In this document: piece by piece, positions 26,729 through 36,372 of the stretch
Numbering within the stretch: position 1 is the stretch's first letter
How the letters are laid out: every line of letters starts with the position of its first letter
Source: an uncultured Glaciecola sp.
GTDB taxonomy: Bacteria; Pseudomonadota; Gammaproteobacteria; Enterobacterales; Alteromonadaceae
Reading direction: 5' to 3'
Assembly (NCBI RefSeq): GCF_937770335.1
Contig: NZ_CALJHY010000014.1
Span: 40,803 to 104,802 of the forward strand
DNA length: 64,000 bases
Position numbers and translations under genes: made by a program
Notes under the pieces: generated by a model
Seen by the model: the letters and a program-made list of their open reading frames with translations, nothing else
What the model was told of the DNA's origin: nothing
Databases searched by the model: none

Positions 26729-28126
26729 CTACTTCTGTTCCCAACGCAATCCTGTCGAGAACCGGCTATCAAAACCTTTCCAGGGCTTAGGTAGTTCGCC
26801 ATCCACCTGCACTTGATCCGAGCTTGCAGGCAGATCCAGATACTCGCAAGTTTCAGCGTGTTTTTTTACATGACAATCCATCATTGCTAAAACAAAGTGT
26901 TTATTAATATCGTTTAGCACTGCATTTGACCAAGCCGATTCATAATAGTGACCAAAATCAGTTTCATTGCCCCAAGCTTCTTTTGGTGCTGGATGGGGGG
27001 CAATATTATGGCGAGCATTTATCATTGTAAGTAAGTACGTACTAGGGGCTTGAGTTCTTTCATATAGAGACTGTACCCCCGCATAACCAGAAATGTCATC
27101 CAGATTTCCTGATACAAATAAGGTAGGCACTGGAATGCTGGCTAGACTGGCATCTGTAAATAAATTATTCTGCCCACCCCAGGCAGCAAATGTAACTGCG
27201 GCTTTCCACTTCTGGTCAACTTTTGGAGTTTCGTACTGACCTGCAGCGCAACTATTTAGGGCTTTTTGTAACAATGGCAGCATGTTTTCATCCTGCGTTG
27301 CGGTAAACGTACCTGCTTGCTGTAGCGAGAAATTGTAACACCCGCCCACGGTGTTTAATGCACCAAAGGCACCCATTGAATAACCAATTAGCCCTGCATT
27401 GTTACGATCCACAACGTCGCTTAAAAAGTGTTTTTCCTGGGTGATAAAATCTAATGTAAATTGTTGATCACGACTGCGGTTCATCAGCGTACTAGGGAAT
27501 CCCTTAAACGGCGCATTCACTATATCAACGTCTTCGTTTGTTGAATCCGTGTGATCAATGGCTGCCACAATATATCCATGACTAGCTAAGTGTTCGCCGA
27601 AGTAAAACATAATTTGTCTGTAGCCAGTGTAACCATGTGATAATACCACTACCGGATAGGTTGATTCAGAAGCTAACGGAGCAACGTCTCTCGCAGCATT
27701 AGCTTGAATACTGAATTTTTTAGCTAATCTGGTTTCGTTTTCATAAGATGTTAAAGGCGTTCCGCCCTTATAATCTGCTGGGTACCAAACTTCAATTTTG
27801 AGTGTTCTCGGCTTAATTTGATCGGTAAGTAAATCAACGTATTTTTGGTCAGTAATATCAAGCGTCTTGACGCCAACTTTATAATCGCCGACAGCCGCTA
27901 GTTCAGGTTGCATATCAGGATGAGTGACAGGATATAACTGCTGAGGTTGCAGTTTCTCGGCGTCAGTGAGGATAGAAATCGTATCAACAATTACTGTGGC
28001 ATCGCCGGGTTCATTATGTTGATCACAACCACTAATTAGTGAAACAAGCAATAAGCAGGAACCGATGAATAAAACCGGTTTCCGCTTTTCAATTTTGCTT
28101 TTAATATTTTCTACATGCTTATGCAT
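26729..28126 (-). CDS. Lipoprotein alpha/beta hydrolase (PAF-acetylhydrolase-like)
   Basis: 465 residues from ATG 28126 (ATG 28147 is also possible). The N-terminus has a basic stretch, a hydrophobic helix and lipobox LISGC, so it is exported and lipid-anchored. The hydrolase fold shows VVVLSHGYTGYRQIMFYFGEHLASHGYIVAAIDH, the nucleophile elbow GYSMGAFGAL, and a late His (INARHNIAPHP). This matches the platelet-activating-factor acetylhydrolase / dienelactone-hydrolase-like group. Its place after galT-galK-Gfo/Idh suggests action on a substituted sugar ester, but that is speculative. Confidence 0.78.
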   Translation of the reverse strand: MHKHVENIKSKIEKRKPVLFIGSCLLLVSLISGCDQHNEPGDATVIVDTISILTDAEKLQPQQLYPVTHPDMQPELAAVGDYKVGVKTLDITDQKYVDLLTDQIKPRTLKIEVWYPADYKGGTPLTSYENETRLAKKFSIQANAARDVAPLASESTYPVVVLSHGYTGYRQIMFYFGEHLASHGYIVAAIDHTDSTNEDVDIVNAPFKGFPSTLMNRSRDQQFTLDFITQEKHFLSDVVDRNNAGLIGYSMGAFGALNTVGGCYNFSLQQAGTFTATQDENMLPLLQKALNSCAAGQYETPKVDQKWKAAVTFAAWGGQNNLFTDASLASIPVPTLFVSGNLDDISGYAGVQSLYERTQAPSTYLLTMINARHNIAPHPAPKEAWGNETDFGHYYESAWSNAVLNDINKHFVLAMMDCHVKKHAETCEYLDLPASSDQVQVDGELPKPWKGFDSRFSTGLRWEQK

Positions 28127-28173
28127 AATGGTCACATTTCCCCTCATTACTATGTTGTTTATGATTCTATTAC

Positions 28174-29166
28174 TTACTGTTCGCCTTCATATTCAAGACC
28201 CCATTGACTGCGCAAGGTGTCCATTGTCTGCATTATTTGCACACTTTCGTCACTTGCAAATAGTGGGCTTTCCAATAACCCTTGTTTTATACAATCTTGC
28301 ATATGTTGGATTTCGAAACTGAAATTTTCATTATCGCTGAACGGGTAACTGTGAGTTTGCGACTCCTGCCCTTCTTTGTGAACAGAAAAGCCTTGCGCAG
28401 CGAAGAATTGAGGTATTCGAATATAACCTTCCGAGCCAGAAATTATCGCTTCACAAGGTGCAACTTGAGAATACCCTGAGGACAATGAAGCGATTCGCCC
28501 ATCACTATATTCAAAAAGATAAAATGAACGTTCATCAACGCCTGTGATGTCCATTATCGCTGAACTTTGAACTTTTTCAGGAGCTTCGCCAAATACAATA
28601 AATGAAAATGTAATAGGGTAAATTCCTAGGTCGAGTAATGCGCCACCTGCCAATTTTTTATTACGCAGTCGATGACTTTCATCTAGCTTTGGATTGATAC
28701 AGAAGTCAGCTCTGACACTCAAGATATCGCCAATTGCATTATCTGAAAGCACTTTTTGCAACATACGAATAGCGGGTAAAAAACGAGTCCATACTGCCTC
28801 CATGAGAAAGCATTTATTTTCTCGCGCTAATGCATAAAGCTCAGCAGCTTGGTGAGCGTTTAATGTAATGGGTTTTTCACATAAAACATGTTTATGATTT
28901 TGTAGACACAATTTAACTGACTCGTAATGAAAATTGTGTGTATTGGCAATGTAAACAGCCTGCACGTCACTGTCATTTACCAGTGCTTCATAGCTGTTAT
29001 ATACCGAGCGAATATCATGTTGAAACTTTTGATTCTCAGCCCATGCATGACCTCGTTGCATTGAAGTAGAGGCACACGCAATCAATTTTCCAGAGTCCAG
29101 ACAAGCTAATCCATCTGCAAACGTATTCGCTATATTACCGCAACCAATGACACCCCAATTTAGCAT
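28174..29166 (-). CDS. Gfo/Idh/MocA-family oxidoreductase
   Basis: 330 residues. NAD(P)-binding Rossmann motif GVIGCGNIANTFADGL at the N-terminus; the family's catalytic-lysine motif LCEKPITLNAHQA (about 93-105); C-terminal substrate-binding domain with GGALLDLGIYPI. Related enzymes oxidise or reduce sugars. It follows galK by 9 bp and is thus co-transcribed with galT-galK, so a galactose-derived or galactoside substrate is likely. The precise reaction is unknown. Confidence 0.88.
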   Translation of the reverse strand: MLNWGVIGCGNIANTFADGLACLDSGKLIACASTSMQRGHAWAENQKFQHDIRSVYNSYEALVNDSDVQAVYIANTHNFHYESVKLCLQNHKHVLCEKPITLNAHQAAELYALARENKCFLMEAVWTRFLPAIRMLQKVLSDNAIGDILSVRADFCINPKLDESHRLRNKKLAGGALLDLGIYPITFSFIVFGEAPEKVQSSAIMDITGVDERSFYLFEYSDGRIASLSSGYSQVAPCEAIISGSEGYIRIPQFFAAQGFSVHKEGQESQTHSYPFSDNENFSFEIQHMQDCIKQGLLESPLFASDESVQIMQTMDTLRSQWGLEYEGEQ

Positions 29167-29175
29167 TTTGTTTCC

Positions 29176-30336
29176 TTATATCGTTGTTACTTTTAGTCCT
29201 TCACCTGCGCTACAAACATAGATATTAGCAACTAAATTAAATTCTTTCTCGTACTCTGCCTCAACTGCTTTAGTAATTGATGCTATGTCATCGGTTCGGC
29301 ATAAACACACAATTGCCCCGCCAAAACCACCGCCAGTCATTCGCACAGCACCTCGGTCTTGCAAAGCTGCGGCACAGATTCTCACTAAGCCGTCGGTTGC
29401 TGGCACGGTCACTTCAAAATCATACTTCAAAGACTGATGAGATGCCCTCATCAATTCGCGTAATACGGTCATATCGTTATTTTTTAGTGCTTCTACTGCA
29501 TCTAAAACACGCTGATTTTCGCTGATAACATGGTGGGCACGCTTGTATTCGTTTGAACTTAAACTGGCTTTTACAGCATTTAACTTTGCCATATCAGCCC
29601 CCCGTAAAGTGCTAACTTGCATCTTCTTAGCAGCTTGTTCGCAATCAATTCGACGCTGATTATATTCACTATCAACCAGTTTTCTAGGGTAGTTTGAATT
29701 CACGATGACAATAGCTAAATCATCTGGGATTGACACAGCTTGGGTTTCTAAACTTTCACAATCCAACAGCATCGCATGACCCTTGACTCCGCAAGCAGAT
29801 ATCATTTGATCCATTACGCCACATTGACAGTCAATAAAGTCGTTTTCTGCGGCTTGGCCTAATACAGCGACGGTGGAAGCAGGTAAACCAAGTTCACATG
29901 CATAATTAAACATGCCACCCACGGATACTTCTAATGCCGCGGAAGAAGATAGACCACTGCCCTGAGGAACATCGCTATCAATCAAAATATCAAAACCATT
30001 GAGTAAGAAACCTTCGCGCTTAAACACAAAAGCAACAGCCCTGATGTAATTTCCCCACTGAGAATCACCCGGCACTATTTCCTCGCTAACATCGAAGCGT
30101 TCTGTTTCACCTGGATAATGAGTTGAATACACATTGATTACGTTATCACTGCGCTTTTTGAACAAAATGCGCGTGCTGTATTGCAACGCACAAGGCAAAA
30201 CGAAACCGTTATTATAATCAGTAAATTCACCAATTAGATTAACGCGACCCGGCGCATTTGATAACCCCGTTGGATAGGCTCCATAAATATCGAAAAAGGT
30301 TTTATAGAAAATAGAATCTTGTATGTTTTTCGTCAT
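29176..30336 (-). CDS. galK: Galactokinase
   Basis: 386 residues, ATP-dependent kinase making galactose-1-phosphate (Leloir pathway). GHMP motifs: GRVNLIGEFTDYNNGFVLP (about 30-48; the usual His after GE is Phe here), ATP-binding PQGSGLSSSAALEVS (about 125-139), and VRMTGGGFGGAIV near the C-terminus. Second gene of a galT-galK operon (31-bp gap to galT). Confidence 0.95.
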   Translation of the reverse strand: MTKNIQDSIFYKTFFDIYGAYPTGLSNAPGRVNLIGEFTDYNNGFVLPCALQYSTRILFKKRSDNVINVYSTHYPGETERFDVSEEIVPGDSQWGNYIRAVAFVFKREGFLLNGFDILIDSDVPQGSGLSSSAALEVSVGGMFNYACELGLPASTVAVLGQAAENDFIDCQCGVMDQMISACGVKGHAMLLDCESLETQAVSIPDDLAIVIVNSNYPRKLVDSEYNQRRIDCEQAAKKMQVSTLRGADMAKLNAVKASLSSNEYKRAHHVISENQRVLDAVEALKNNDMTVLRELMRASHQSLKYDFEVTVPATDGLVRICAAALQDRGAVRMTGGGFGGAIVCLCRTDDIASITKAVEAEYEKEFNLVANIYVCSAGEGLKVTTI

Positions 30337-30366
30337 AGTATCTCCCAGCGCGCTCTTTTCAGAACT

Positions 30367-31401
30367 TTAGCCTTTGTAATGTATAGAAGGAACATCACGG
30401 AGGATCTTCGCTGCGGTTTCTGCGGTTAAATCTCGCTGACTTTCAGCTAACATTTCATACCCAACCATATGCTTTTTCACTGACGCTGAGCGCAGTAATG
30501 GTGGATAAAAATGAGCATGTAATCGCCAATGTTTAGCATCATCTAAATCAAGTGGTGCATTATGCCAACCCATTGAATATGGGAAGCTACAATTGAAAAC
30601 GTTGTCATATCGAATAGTGAGTTCTTTGAGTATTTTTGCGAGGTCATGCGATTGACTATCATTAAGCTGCGCAATAGTTTGCACCGCATCTTTGCATATC
30701 AATAACGTTTCGAATGGCCATTTCGCCCAGTAGGGAACAACAACCAACCAGTGTTTATTTTCGATCACAATGCGCTGTTGCTCTGCCTGTTCTTTTTCAA
30801 TATAAACTTCAAGCAAACTGCGTTGGTGCTTTGTATAAAAAGCGAGTTGACGTTCTTCTTCGGCTTGAATTTCGGTAGAGCGGTGATTGTGTGCCCAAAT
30901 CTGACCGTGCGGATGAGGCTGTGAGCAGCCCATTACTTCGCCCTTATTTTCAAAGATATGAATGCACGAATAGCTAGATGATAAGTCAATAAATTGCTGC
31001 TGCCAGGTGTTTACCACTTCAGCAATTTCATTAACGGATAGCTCAGGTAATGTTTTATTGTGCTTAGGAGAAAAGCAAATGACTCGGGCCGTGCCGGTTG
31101 CCGCTTCGGCTTCAAATAACTCATCAGGGTCCAGACATGCATCATCGCTAAGGGTTGGTGTTAATGCTCCAAAATCATTGGTAAAAACGTGAGTATATTC
31201 ATAGTTTGGATTTGTATCACCGTTTGCTCTCGTATTAGTTGGGCACAAAGGGCAATTTGAGTCACGAGAATCAGGAGAAGTTTCCGTAGGTGCCTCGGTT
31301 GCTCCCAACCAAGGTCTATTATTGCGATGTGGGGAAACCAAAACCCACTCGCCATTTAGCAAATTTTTGCGGCGATGTGTAAATTCGTAGTTTTTAGTCA
31401 T
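30367..31401 (-). CDS. galT: Galactose-1-phosphate uridylyltransferase
   Basis: 344 residues. Catalytic His-Pro-His in GCSQPHPHGQIWAHN; zinc-site Cys pair in SNCPLCPTNTRANGD; C-terminal HAHFYPPLLRS. It exchanges UMP between UDP-glucose and galactose-1-phosphate. First gene of the minus-strand galT-galK-Gfo/Idh-hydrolase operon. A 13-bp palindrome lies 101 bp upstream of its ATG, mirrored by one 101 bp upstream of the divergent TonB receptor. UDP-galactose epimerase (galE) is not in the window. Confidence 0.95.
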   Translation of the reverse strand: MTKNYEFTHRRKNLLNGEWVLVSPHRNNRPWLGATEAPTETSPDSRDSNCPLCPTNTRANGDTNPNYEYTHVFTNDFGALTPTLSDDACLDPDELFEAEAATGTARVICFSPKHNKTLPELSVNEIAEVVNTWQQQFIDLSSSYSCIHIFENKGEVMGCSQPHPHGQIWAHNHRSTEIQAEEERQLAFYTKHQRSLLEVYIEKEQAEQQRIVIENKHWLVVVPYWAKWPFETLLICKDAVQTIAQLNDSQSHDLAKILKELTIRYDNVFNCSFPYSMGWHNAPLDLDDAKHWRLHAHFYPPLLRSASVKKHMVGYEMLAESQRDLTAETAAKILRDVPSIHYKG

Positions 31402-31501
31402 ACTTTAGTAGCACCTAATAAATCCAACATATGTGATTAACTTGCCCGATTTTCAATTCTTATGTTAGCTTTCACACGTTTACAAATCAACATTAATCGT
31501 A

Positions 31502-31514
31502 TTTATACGATAAA
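31502..31514. promoter_or_regulatory. Candidate operator A (galT side)
   Basis: TTTATACGATAAA, a palindrome with arms TTTAT/ATAAA, 101 bp upstream of the galT ATG. The same 13 bases occur at 31722. Related TATATGATA sites occur before GH36 and the GntR gene, so a common regulator is likely. Confidence 0.6.
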
Positions 31515-31721
31515 AAGAAAATATTAATATGATTAATTTTAGTGAATTAAAAAACGATTAAGCCCCCTTCTCAATCCATAACAATTGTATATAAAACATT
31601 AATTTAACTATTCCAAAAACTCCGTATCATAGAATGCATTGTTAACCTTTTGTCAAAAAAAAGTAAATTTAATTTATCTAATTTAACCAAAATTGTTGTA
31701 ATTCTCACTCAATTGATTATA

Positions 31722-31734
31722 TTTATACGATAAA
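31722..31734. promoter_or_regulatory. Candidate operator B (TonB receptor side)
   Basis: A second exact copy of TTTATACGATAAA, 101 bp upstream of the TonB-receptor ATG at 31835. With operator A it frames a 433-bp divergent promoter region that otherwise shows only AT-rich sequence and no gene. Confidence 0.6.
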
Positions 31735-31834
31735 TAGGTTTTAATCTATTTATTCCGTGCCAACACACAGACACTCACACAAATATCAGCACGCTAAAAA
31801 CAAGAAAGCTCGATTAAGCAAAGGGGAAACACAC

Positions 31835-34594
31835 ATGAATAAAACATTATCAATGTTTGGTAAACGCACATCGGTTGCTATTGCAGTGGCTGGCGCGTTA
31901 CTAAGCTCAAATCAAGTTATTGCTCAAGAAGAATCAGCTTCTGATCCTGTGGAAGTAATCTTGGTCAGCGGAATTAGAAGCAGCCTTAAAGCTTCGATGG
32001 ATGACAAGAAAAACTCAAACCTAGTATCTGATGGTATTAAAGCAGAAGACTTAGGTAAATTCCCAGACTTAAACGTCGCTGAATCATTGCAACGTATCAC
32101 GGGTGTAGCTATTGACCGAAGCGGTGGTGAAGGCCAAGCAGTTACTATTCGTGGTTTCGGTCCTCAATTCAACACAGTACTTGTTAATGGCCGTCAAATT
32201 GCCACTGACAGCGCTGGTCGTGCATTCAATTTCGACGTATTAGCAGCTGACCAAATTGTTGGTGCTGATATTTATAAAAGTACTAATGCAACCATGCAAG
32301 AAGGTGGAATTGGCGGCACAATCGGTCTTATCACCGCGAAGCCATTCGATTATCAAGGTTTCAAGGCTGTTGCTTCTGTTAAAGGCATGTATGAAAGCTT
32401 GAGTGAGAAAACGTCTCCTTCTGTTTCGGCATTAGTAAGTAACACATTTAATGATGACACAATGGGCGTATTATTAGCTGTAAGTCATCAAAAACGCGAC
32501 ATACAGATTAACCAAATCGCAACTGCAGGTTGGCGAGGTGGTCAGACCATTCAAAACAATCGCGACGGTGTTTTGTTCTCAAACGCGTACATTCCAAGAA
32601 ACTGGGATCAAATCGTTGATAATCAAGAGCGCACTCGCACAAACGCAAGCTTAGTGTTTCAGTATGCACCATCAGACGATATCACTATCAGCCTAGACGG
32701 CTTCGTATCAAAATTCGAAGTTGATTCAGTGGTTACCGATCTCGCATCTTGGTTTGAGCCTGATCGTGTTGGTTCAGCTACTATTGACCCCGCAACCGGC
32801 ACTTTGCTTACATTTAGCCAAGACATTGGTTTAGATGCGCAAGGTAGTGGTAACCCTGCGAGTGACTTCGTATCAGCAACACGTAACTCTCGTGATGTTT
32901 CAAACGATGGTTTTGGTTTGAATGTTGAATGGGATATTAATGATTCATTAAAAGCAGAGTTCGATTTATCAACGTCGTCTGCTGAAAATGACCGTGCTGG
33001 TAAAGACCGGTTTAACGTTGTAGGTATTATTAATAACTACTCGTTTGATGGCACTGGCAGTGTTCCTACTGTGCAACATGACAATTTTGGAAACGGTAAT
33101 TTACCTGACGCTTCATTGTCTCGTTTACACTACAATGAAAAAGGGTTTACACGCACTGAGCAAGACGAAATAAGTGAACTCAAAGCGGACTTTACTTACC
33201 GTCCAGATAGCGACGTGTTAGATAATGTTAAATTTGGTGTTTACCGACAAGAACGAGAGAAAAATTCATTCCAGATATTCGGCAACCAATGTGCATTTTG
33301 TGGCTACGGAACTGAAGCACCAAATGATGTTATCAACTTCCGTCCATTTACTGCGAATAACTTTTTCCCTGGTTTAATTGACACTTTCTACACTTATGAT
33401 GGTGATGCGATGGTCGATTACCTAGCGTCTACTGGCAATCCAATTGTTCCTACATTGCAAAACAACCGCTACACAATCAATGAAGACATTACCAGCCTGT
33501 ATATGGATTTCACCTTCGTATATGATTTAGGTGACATGCCTTTATCAGTAAATGTTGGAGCGCGTTATGCACAAACTGATATTGCAGTTTCTGCGGTTCA
33601 AAGCTTCTTAACCGATATTATTCCAACAACAGATGCAACATTGTTCCAAAACGTATTTGGTCCAGCAACAGATATCGTTCAAGGTGGCAGTTACGCGAAT
33701 CTTTTACCGAGTGTGAATACTAAATTACAAGTGACTGACGAAATGATCGTGCGTTTCTCTGTATATGACTCGTTAACTCGTCCAACAATGAGCCAGTTAT
33801 CACCAGCGACGACTTTCAATGAGCCGCGCCGTCAGAATTTGACAGCATCAGGTGGTAACCCGGTATTGAAGCCGTTCCAGTCAGCCAACTGGGACATTTC
33901 ATTCGAGTATTATTATGGCGATGCTAATTTGTTGACGTTCGCATTCTTTAATAAAGAAGTAGATAACTTCATTACTCGATTGACTGGCCCTGAAACTTAT
34001 ACGCTGAATGATCGCTTAAATACGCCTAATAACAGATGTAGTGTTACCAATACTGCTCTGTGCAGCAATGATGTAACAGCGGGTGCCGACGAACTCAATG
34101 GCTTAACCGAACTTTATACAGTTACTCGCCCACAAAATGGTGATTCTGCGACCGTTACCGGTTATGAAATTGGTTTAACTCACTTGTTCGACAACGGTTT
34201 TGGATTTCAAGCAAACGCGACTGTCGTAGACAGCAACGTTTCATTGAGTAGCGATTCAACTCAGTCGTTTGCTCTTGAAGGCTTAGGTGATTCTCAAAAC
34301 TTAGTCGTTTTCTATGAGAAAGACCAGATTCAAGCACGTGTTGCTTATAACAATCGTGAAGGTTTTTTACGTGCGATTGATAACGGCTTTAACGGCGAAC
34401 CAATTAACACTGAAACATTCGGTCAATGGGACGTTAGCGCGAGCTACGACATTGATGAAACGTTCACCGTATTCTTAGAAGGTATCAATATTACTGAAGA
34501 AGAATTGGTGCAAACAGGTCGTTTCCCTAACCAAACTTATTCAGTAGAAGACAATGGTCGTCGCTTTGCATTTGGCGTACGCGCGGTATTCTAA
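31835..34594 (+). CDS. TonB-dependent outer-membrane receptor
   Basis: 919 residues from ATG 31835 with AAGGGGA 9 bases upstream; the track's start adds 26 non-signal residues. Signal peptide to about residue 30 (VAIAVAGALLSSNQVIAQ), then a TonB-box-like stretch EVILVSGIRSSL and the plug domain (NVAESLQRITGVAIDRSGGEGQAVTIRGFG). A 22-strand-type barrel ends in the aromatic GRRFAFGVRAVF. The N-terminal plug pattern is that of the large Alteromonadales/Caulobacter carbohydrate-uptake subfamily. Position between galactose catabolism and halogenase/SapC/symporter genes implies galactoside import. Confidence 0.93.
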   Translation: MNKTLSMFGKRTSVAIAVAGALLSSNQVIAQEESASDPVEVILVSGIRSSLKASMDDKKNSNLVSDGIKAEDLGKFPDLNVAESLQRITGVAIDRSGGEGQAVTIRGFGPQFNTVLVNGRQIATDSAGRAFNFDVLAADQIVGADIYKSTNATMQEGGIGGTIGLITAKPFDYQGFKAVASVKGMYESLSEKTSPSVSALVSNTFNDDTMGVLLAVSHQKRDIQINQIATAGWRGGQTIQNNRDGVLFSNAYIPRNWDQIVDNQERTRTNASLVFQYAPSDDITISLDGFVSKFEVDSVVTDLASWFEPDRVGSATIDPATGTLLTFSQDIGLDAQGSGNPASDFVSATRNSRDVSNDGFGLNVEWDINDSLKAEFDLSTSSAENDRAGKDRFNVVGIINNYSFDGTGSVPTVQHDNFGNGNLPDASLSRLHYNEKGFTRTEQDEISELKADFTYRPDSDVLDNVKFGVYRQEREKNSFQIFGNQCAFCGYGTEAPNDVINFRPFTANNFFPGLIDTFYTYDGDAMVDYLASTGNPIVPTLQNNRYTINEDITSLYMDFTFVYDLGDMPLSVNVGARYAQTDIAVSAVQSFLTDIIPTTDATLFQNVFGPATDIVQGGSYANLLPSVNTKLQVTDEMIVRFSVYDSLTRPTMSQLSPATTFNEPRRQNLTASGGNPVLKPFQSANWDISFEYYYGDANLLTFAFFNKEVDNFITRLTGPETYTLNDRLNTPNNRCSVTNTALCSNDVTAGADELNGLTELYTVTRPQNGDSATVTGYEIGLTHLFDNGFGFQANATVVDSNVSLSSDSTQSFALEGLGDSQNLVVFYEKDQIQARVAYNNREGFLRAIDNGFNGEPINTETFGQWDVSASYDIDETFTVFLEGINITEEELVQTGRFPNQTYSVEDNGRRFAFGVRAVF

Positions 34595-34624
34595 GAGTAA
34601 GGATAAGTCAGCACGTTTGACTTC

Positions 34625-34662
34625 GTGAATGCCAGCCTTTGTGTCCCGGGCTGTGCATTCAC
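34625..34662 (+). terminator. Hairpin after TonB receptor gene
   Basis: GTGAATGCCAGCC and GGGCTGTGCATTCAC form a long imperfect stem 30 bp past the receptor stop. No strong T-tract, so it may attenuate rather than end transcription into the halogenase-like gene. Confidence 0.5.
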
Positions 34663-34826
34663 ACTTTGTATTAATATTCTGTATAAAAGCTTTGTATAAA
34701 GCCTTTATGTTACAATCAGAGCATGCATCTAACGCTCAAATCATATTTACTTCACTTCACACAGCGTTTATCGTTGCTTAGGGTAAAAGCCTTTTGAAAC
34801 TAAATATTTAACGGATTTCGCAAGCT

Positions 34827-36365
34827 ATGTCTGAAGCCATAAGAACAATTGCAATTGTAGGTGGTGGTACAGCCGGTTGGCTAAGTGCAGCTATCATTGC
34901 AGCTCATCATAAATCAAAGTCAGGCGACAGTAATGCGCCCGGCATTAATATCAAGTTAATTGAATCATCTGATATTCCCACCGTAGGTGTTGGCGAAGGT
35001 ACTTGGCCAACCATGAAAAATACCTTGCGTGATATTGGGATTAAAGAATCTGACCTATTTGCAAATTGCCACGCTGTATTCAAACAAGGCGGTAAATTCG
35101 TCGATTGGGTGCACGGCAATGGTGATTTTTATTATCATCCTTTTACCGTGCCATTAGGATATGGTCGAATCGACCTAGCACCCTATGTTTCCGATATCGA
35201 AAAGTACGCAGTGGAAGCAAATTTTCAACATCACATATGTGAAGCTGGATTAGCACCTCGTACTATTTCAGAAGCTGAATACAGCGGGCAATGTAATTAC
35301 GCATATCACATAGATGCGGGCGAATTCGCAGAGCTCTTAAAAAGTCATTGTAAAAACAACCTAAATGTCACTCATATTGTGGATACGGTTAATCAAGTAA
35401 CCTTAGCAAATGACGGCAGTATTAAATCTATAAGCCTTGATAAGCATGCTGATGTCGAGGCCGACCTGTATGTCGACTGCACCGGTTTTGCTGCCTTGTT
35501 ACTTGGTGGTAAATTGAACGTTCCATTTATTAAAATGGACGATGTGCTTTTCAACGATTCAGCTCTAGCTATGCATGTGCCATACGATAGAAAAGATAGT
35601 CCTATTGCATCTCATACTATTGCGACCGCACAAAACGCAGGTTGGATTTGGGATATTGGACTAACTCACCGGCGCGGTGTGGGTCATGTTTATTCATCTA
35701 AATATCTATCCGATGATGAGGCTGAAGCTAACCTTCGCAACTATATTGGTGAAGCGAGCAAAAACTTAACTGCTAGAAAAATCTCATTTCAATCGGGCCA
35801 TAGAGAACGTTTTTGGGAAAAAAATTGCGTTGCTGTCGGTATGGCGGCTGGTTTTGTTGAACCACTTGAAGCTACAGCTATTATGTTAGTTGAAATTTCA
35901 GCTCGCTATATTGCTGAAAATTTACCGCCAACAAAAGCGGTAATGCCTACAGTAGCCAAACGCTTTAATCAACAAATGCGTTATCGTTGGTCCAGGATCA
36001 TTGATTTCTTAAAGCTACATTACATGCTAACCAAACGCCCGGAACCTTATTGGCAAGCGCATACTGACCCCAAGAATATCCCAGAGAGTCTGCAAGAAGA
36101 CTTAGCAATATGGGGCTATCGAGGCCCGACAAGCGGAGACTTCGAAAGTGCGATAGAATTGTTTCCTGCCGCCAGTTATCAGTATGTAATTTATGGTATG
36201 GGCTTTAAACCTGATTTCTCTCAGCAAGCGCATCTTTATCAAGAAAAGCAGCAGGCTGAAATGATCATTCAAAGAAATCAGAAAATAACCGAACAAATGC
36301 TACAAACACTTCCCGTGCATAGAGAATATATTGAGAAGTGGCTTGCAAGCGCACAAATGAAGTAG
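34827..36365 (+). CDS. Tryptophan-halogenase-like flavoprotein
   Basis: 512 residues of the flavin-dependent tryptophan halogenase family. FAD motif IVGGGTAGWLSA at the N-terminus; GVGEGTWPTMK (halogenase GxGEx(T)xP block, about 57-67) and FKQGGKFVDW with the lysine aligned to the catalytic Lys of PrnA. The usual WxWxIP tunnel motif reads WIWDIGL, with the Ile-Pro changed. In marine and Caulobacter-like genomes such genes sit beside TonB receptors and SapC in sugar loci, where halogenation is unproven. Operon with sapC 8 bp downstream. Confidence 0.85.
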   Translation: MSEAIRTIAIVGGGTAGWLSAAIIAAHHKSKSGDSNAPGINIKLIESSDIPTVGVGEGTWPTMKNTLRDIGIKESDLFANCHAVFKQGGKFVDWVHGNGDFYYHPFTVPLGYGRIDLAPYVSDIEKYAVEANFQHHICEAGLAPRTISEAEYSGQCNYAYHIDAGEFAELLKSHCKNNLNVTHIVDTVNQVTLANDGSIKSISLDKHADVEADLYVDCTGFAALLLGGKLNVPFIKMDDVLFNDSALAMHVPYDRKDSPIASHTIATAQNAGWIWDIGLTHRRGVGHVYSSKYLSDDEAEANLRNYIGEASKNLTARKISFQSGHRERFWEKNCVAVGMAAGFVEPLEATAIMLVEISARYIAENLPPTKAVMPTVAKRFNQQMRYRWSRIIDFLKLHYMLTKRPEPYWQAHTDPKNIPESLQEDLAIWGYRGPTSGDFESAIELFPAASYQYVIYGMGFKPDFSQQAHLYQEKQQAEMIIQRNQKITEQMLQTLPVHREYIEKWLASAQMK

Positions 36366-36372
36366 TGAAAAT

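Noticed and set aside
31402-31834. GalR/LacI-type operator upstream of galT
   Set aside because: The repeated TTTATACGATAAA palindrome lacks the central CG-symmetric LacI-type form, no LacI-family gene is in the window, and a GntR gene shares the motif.
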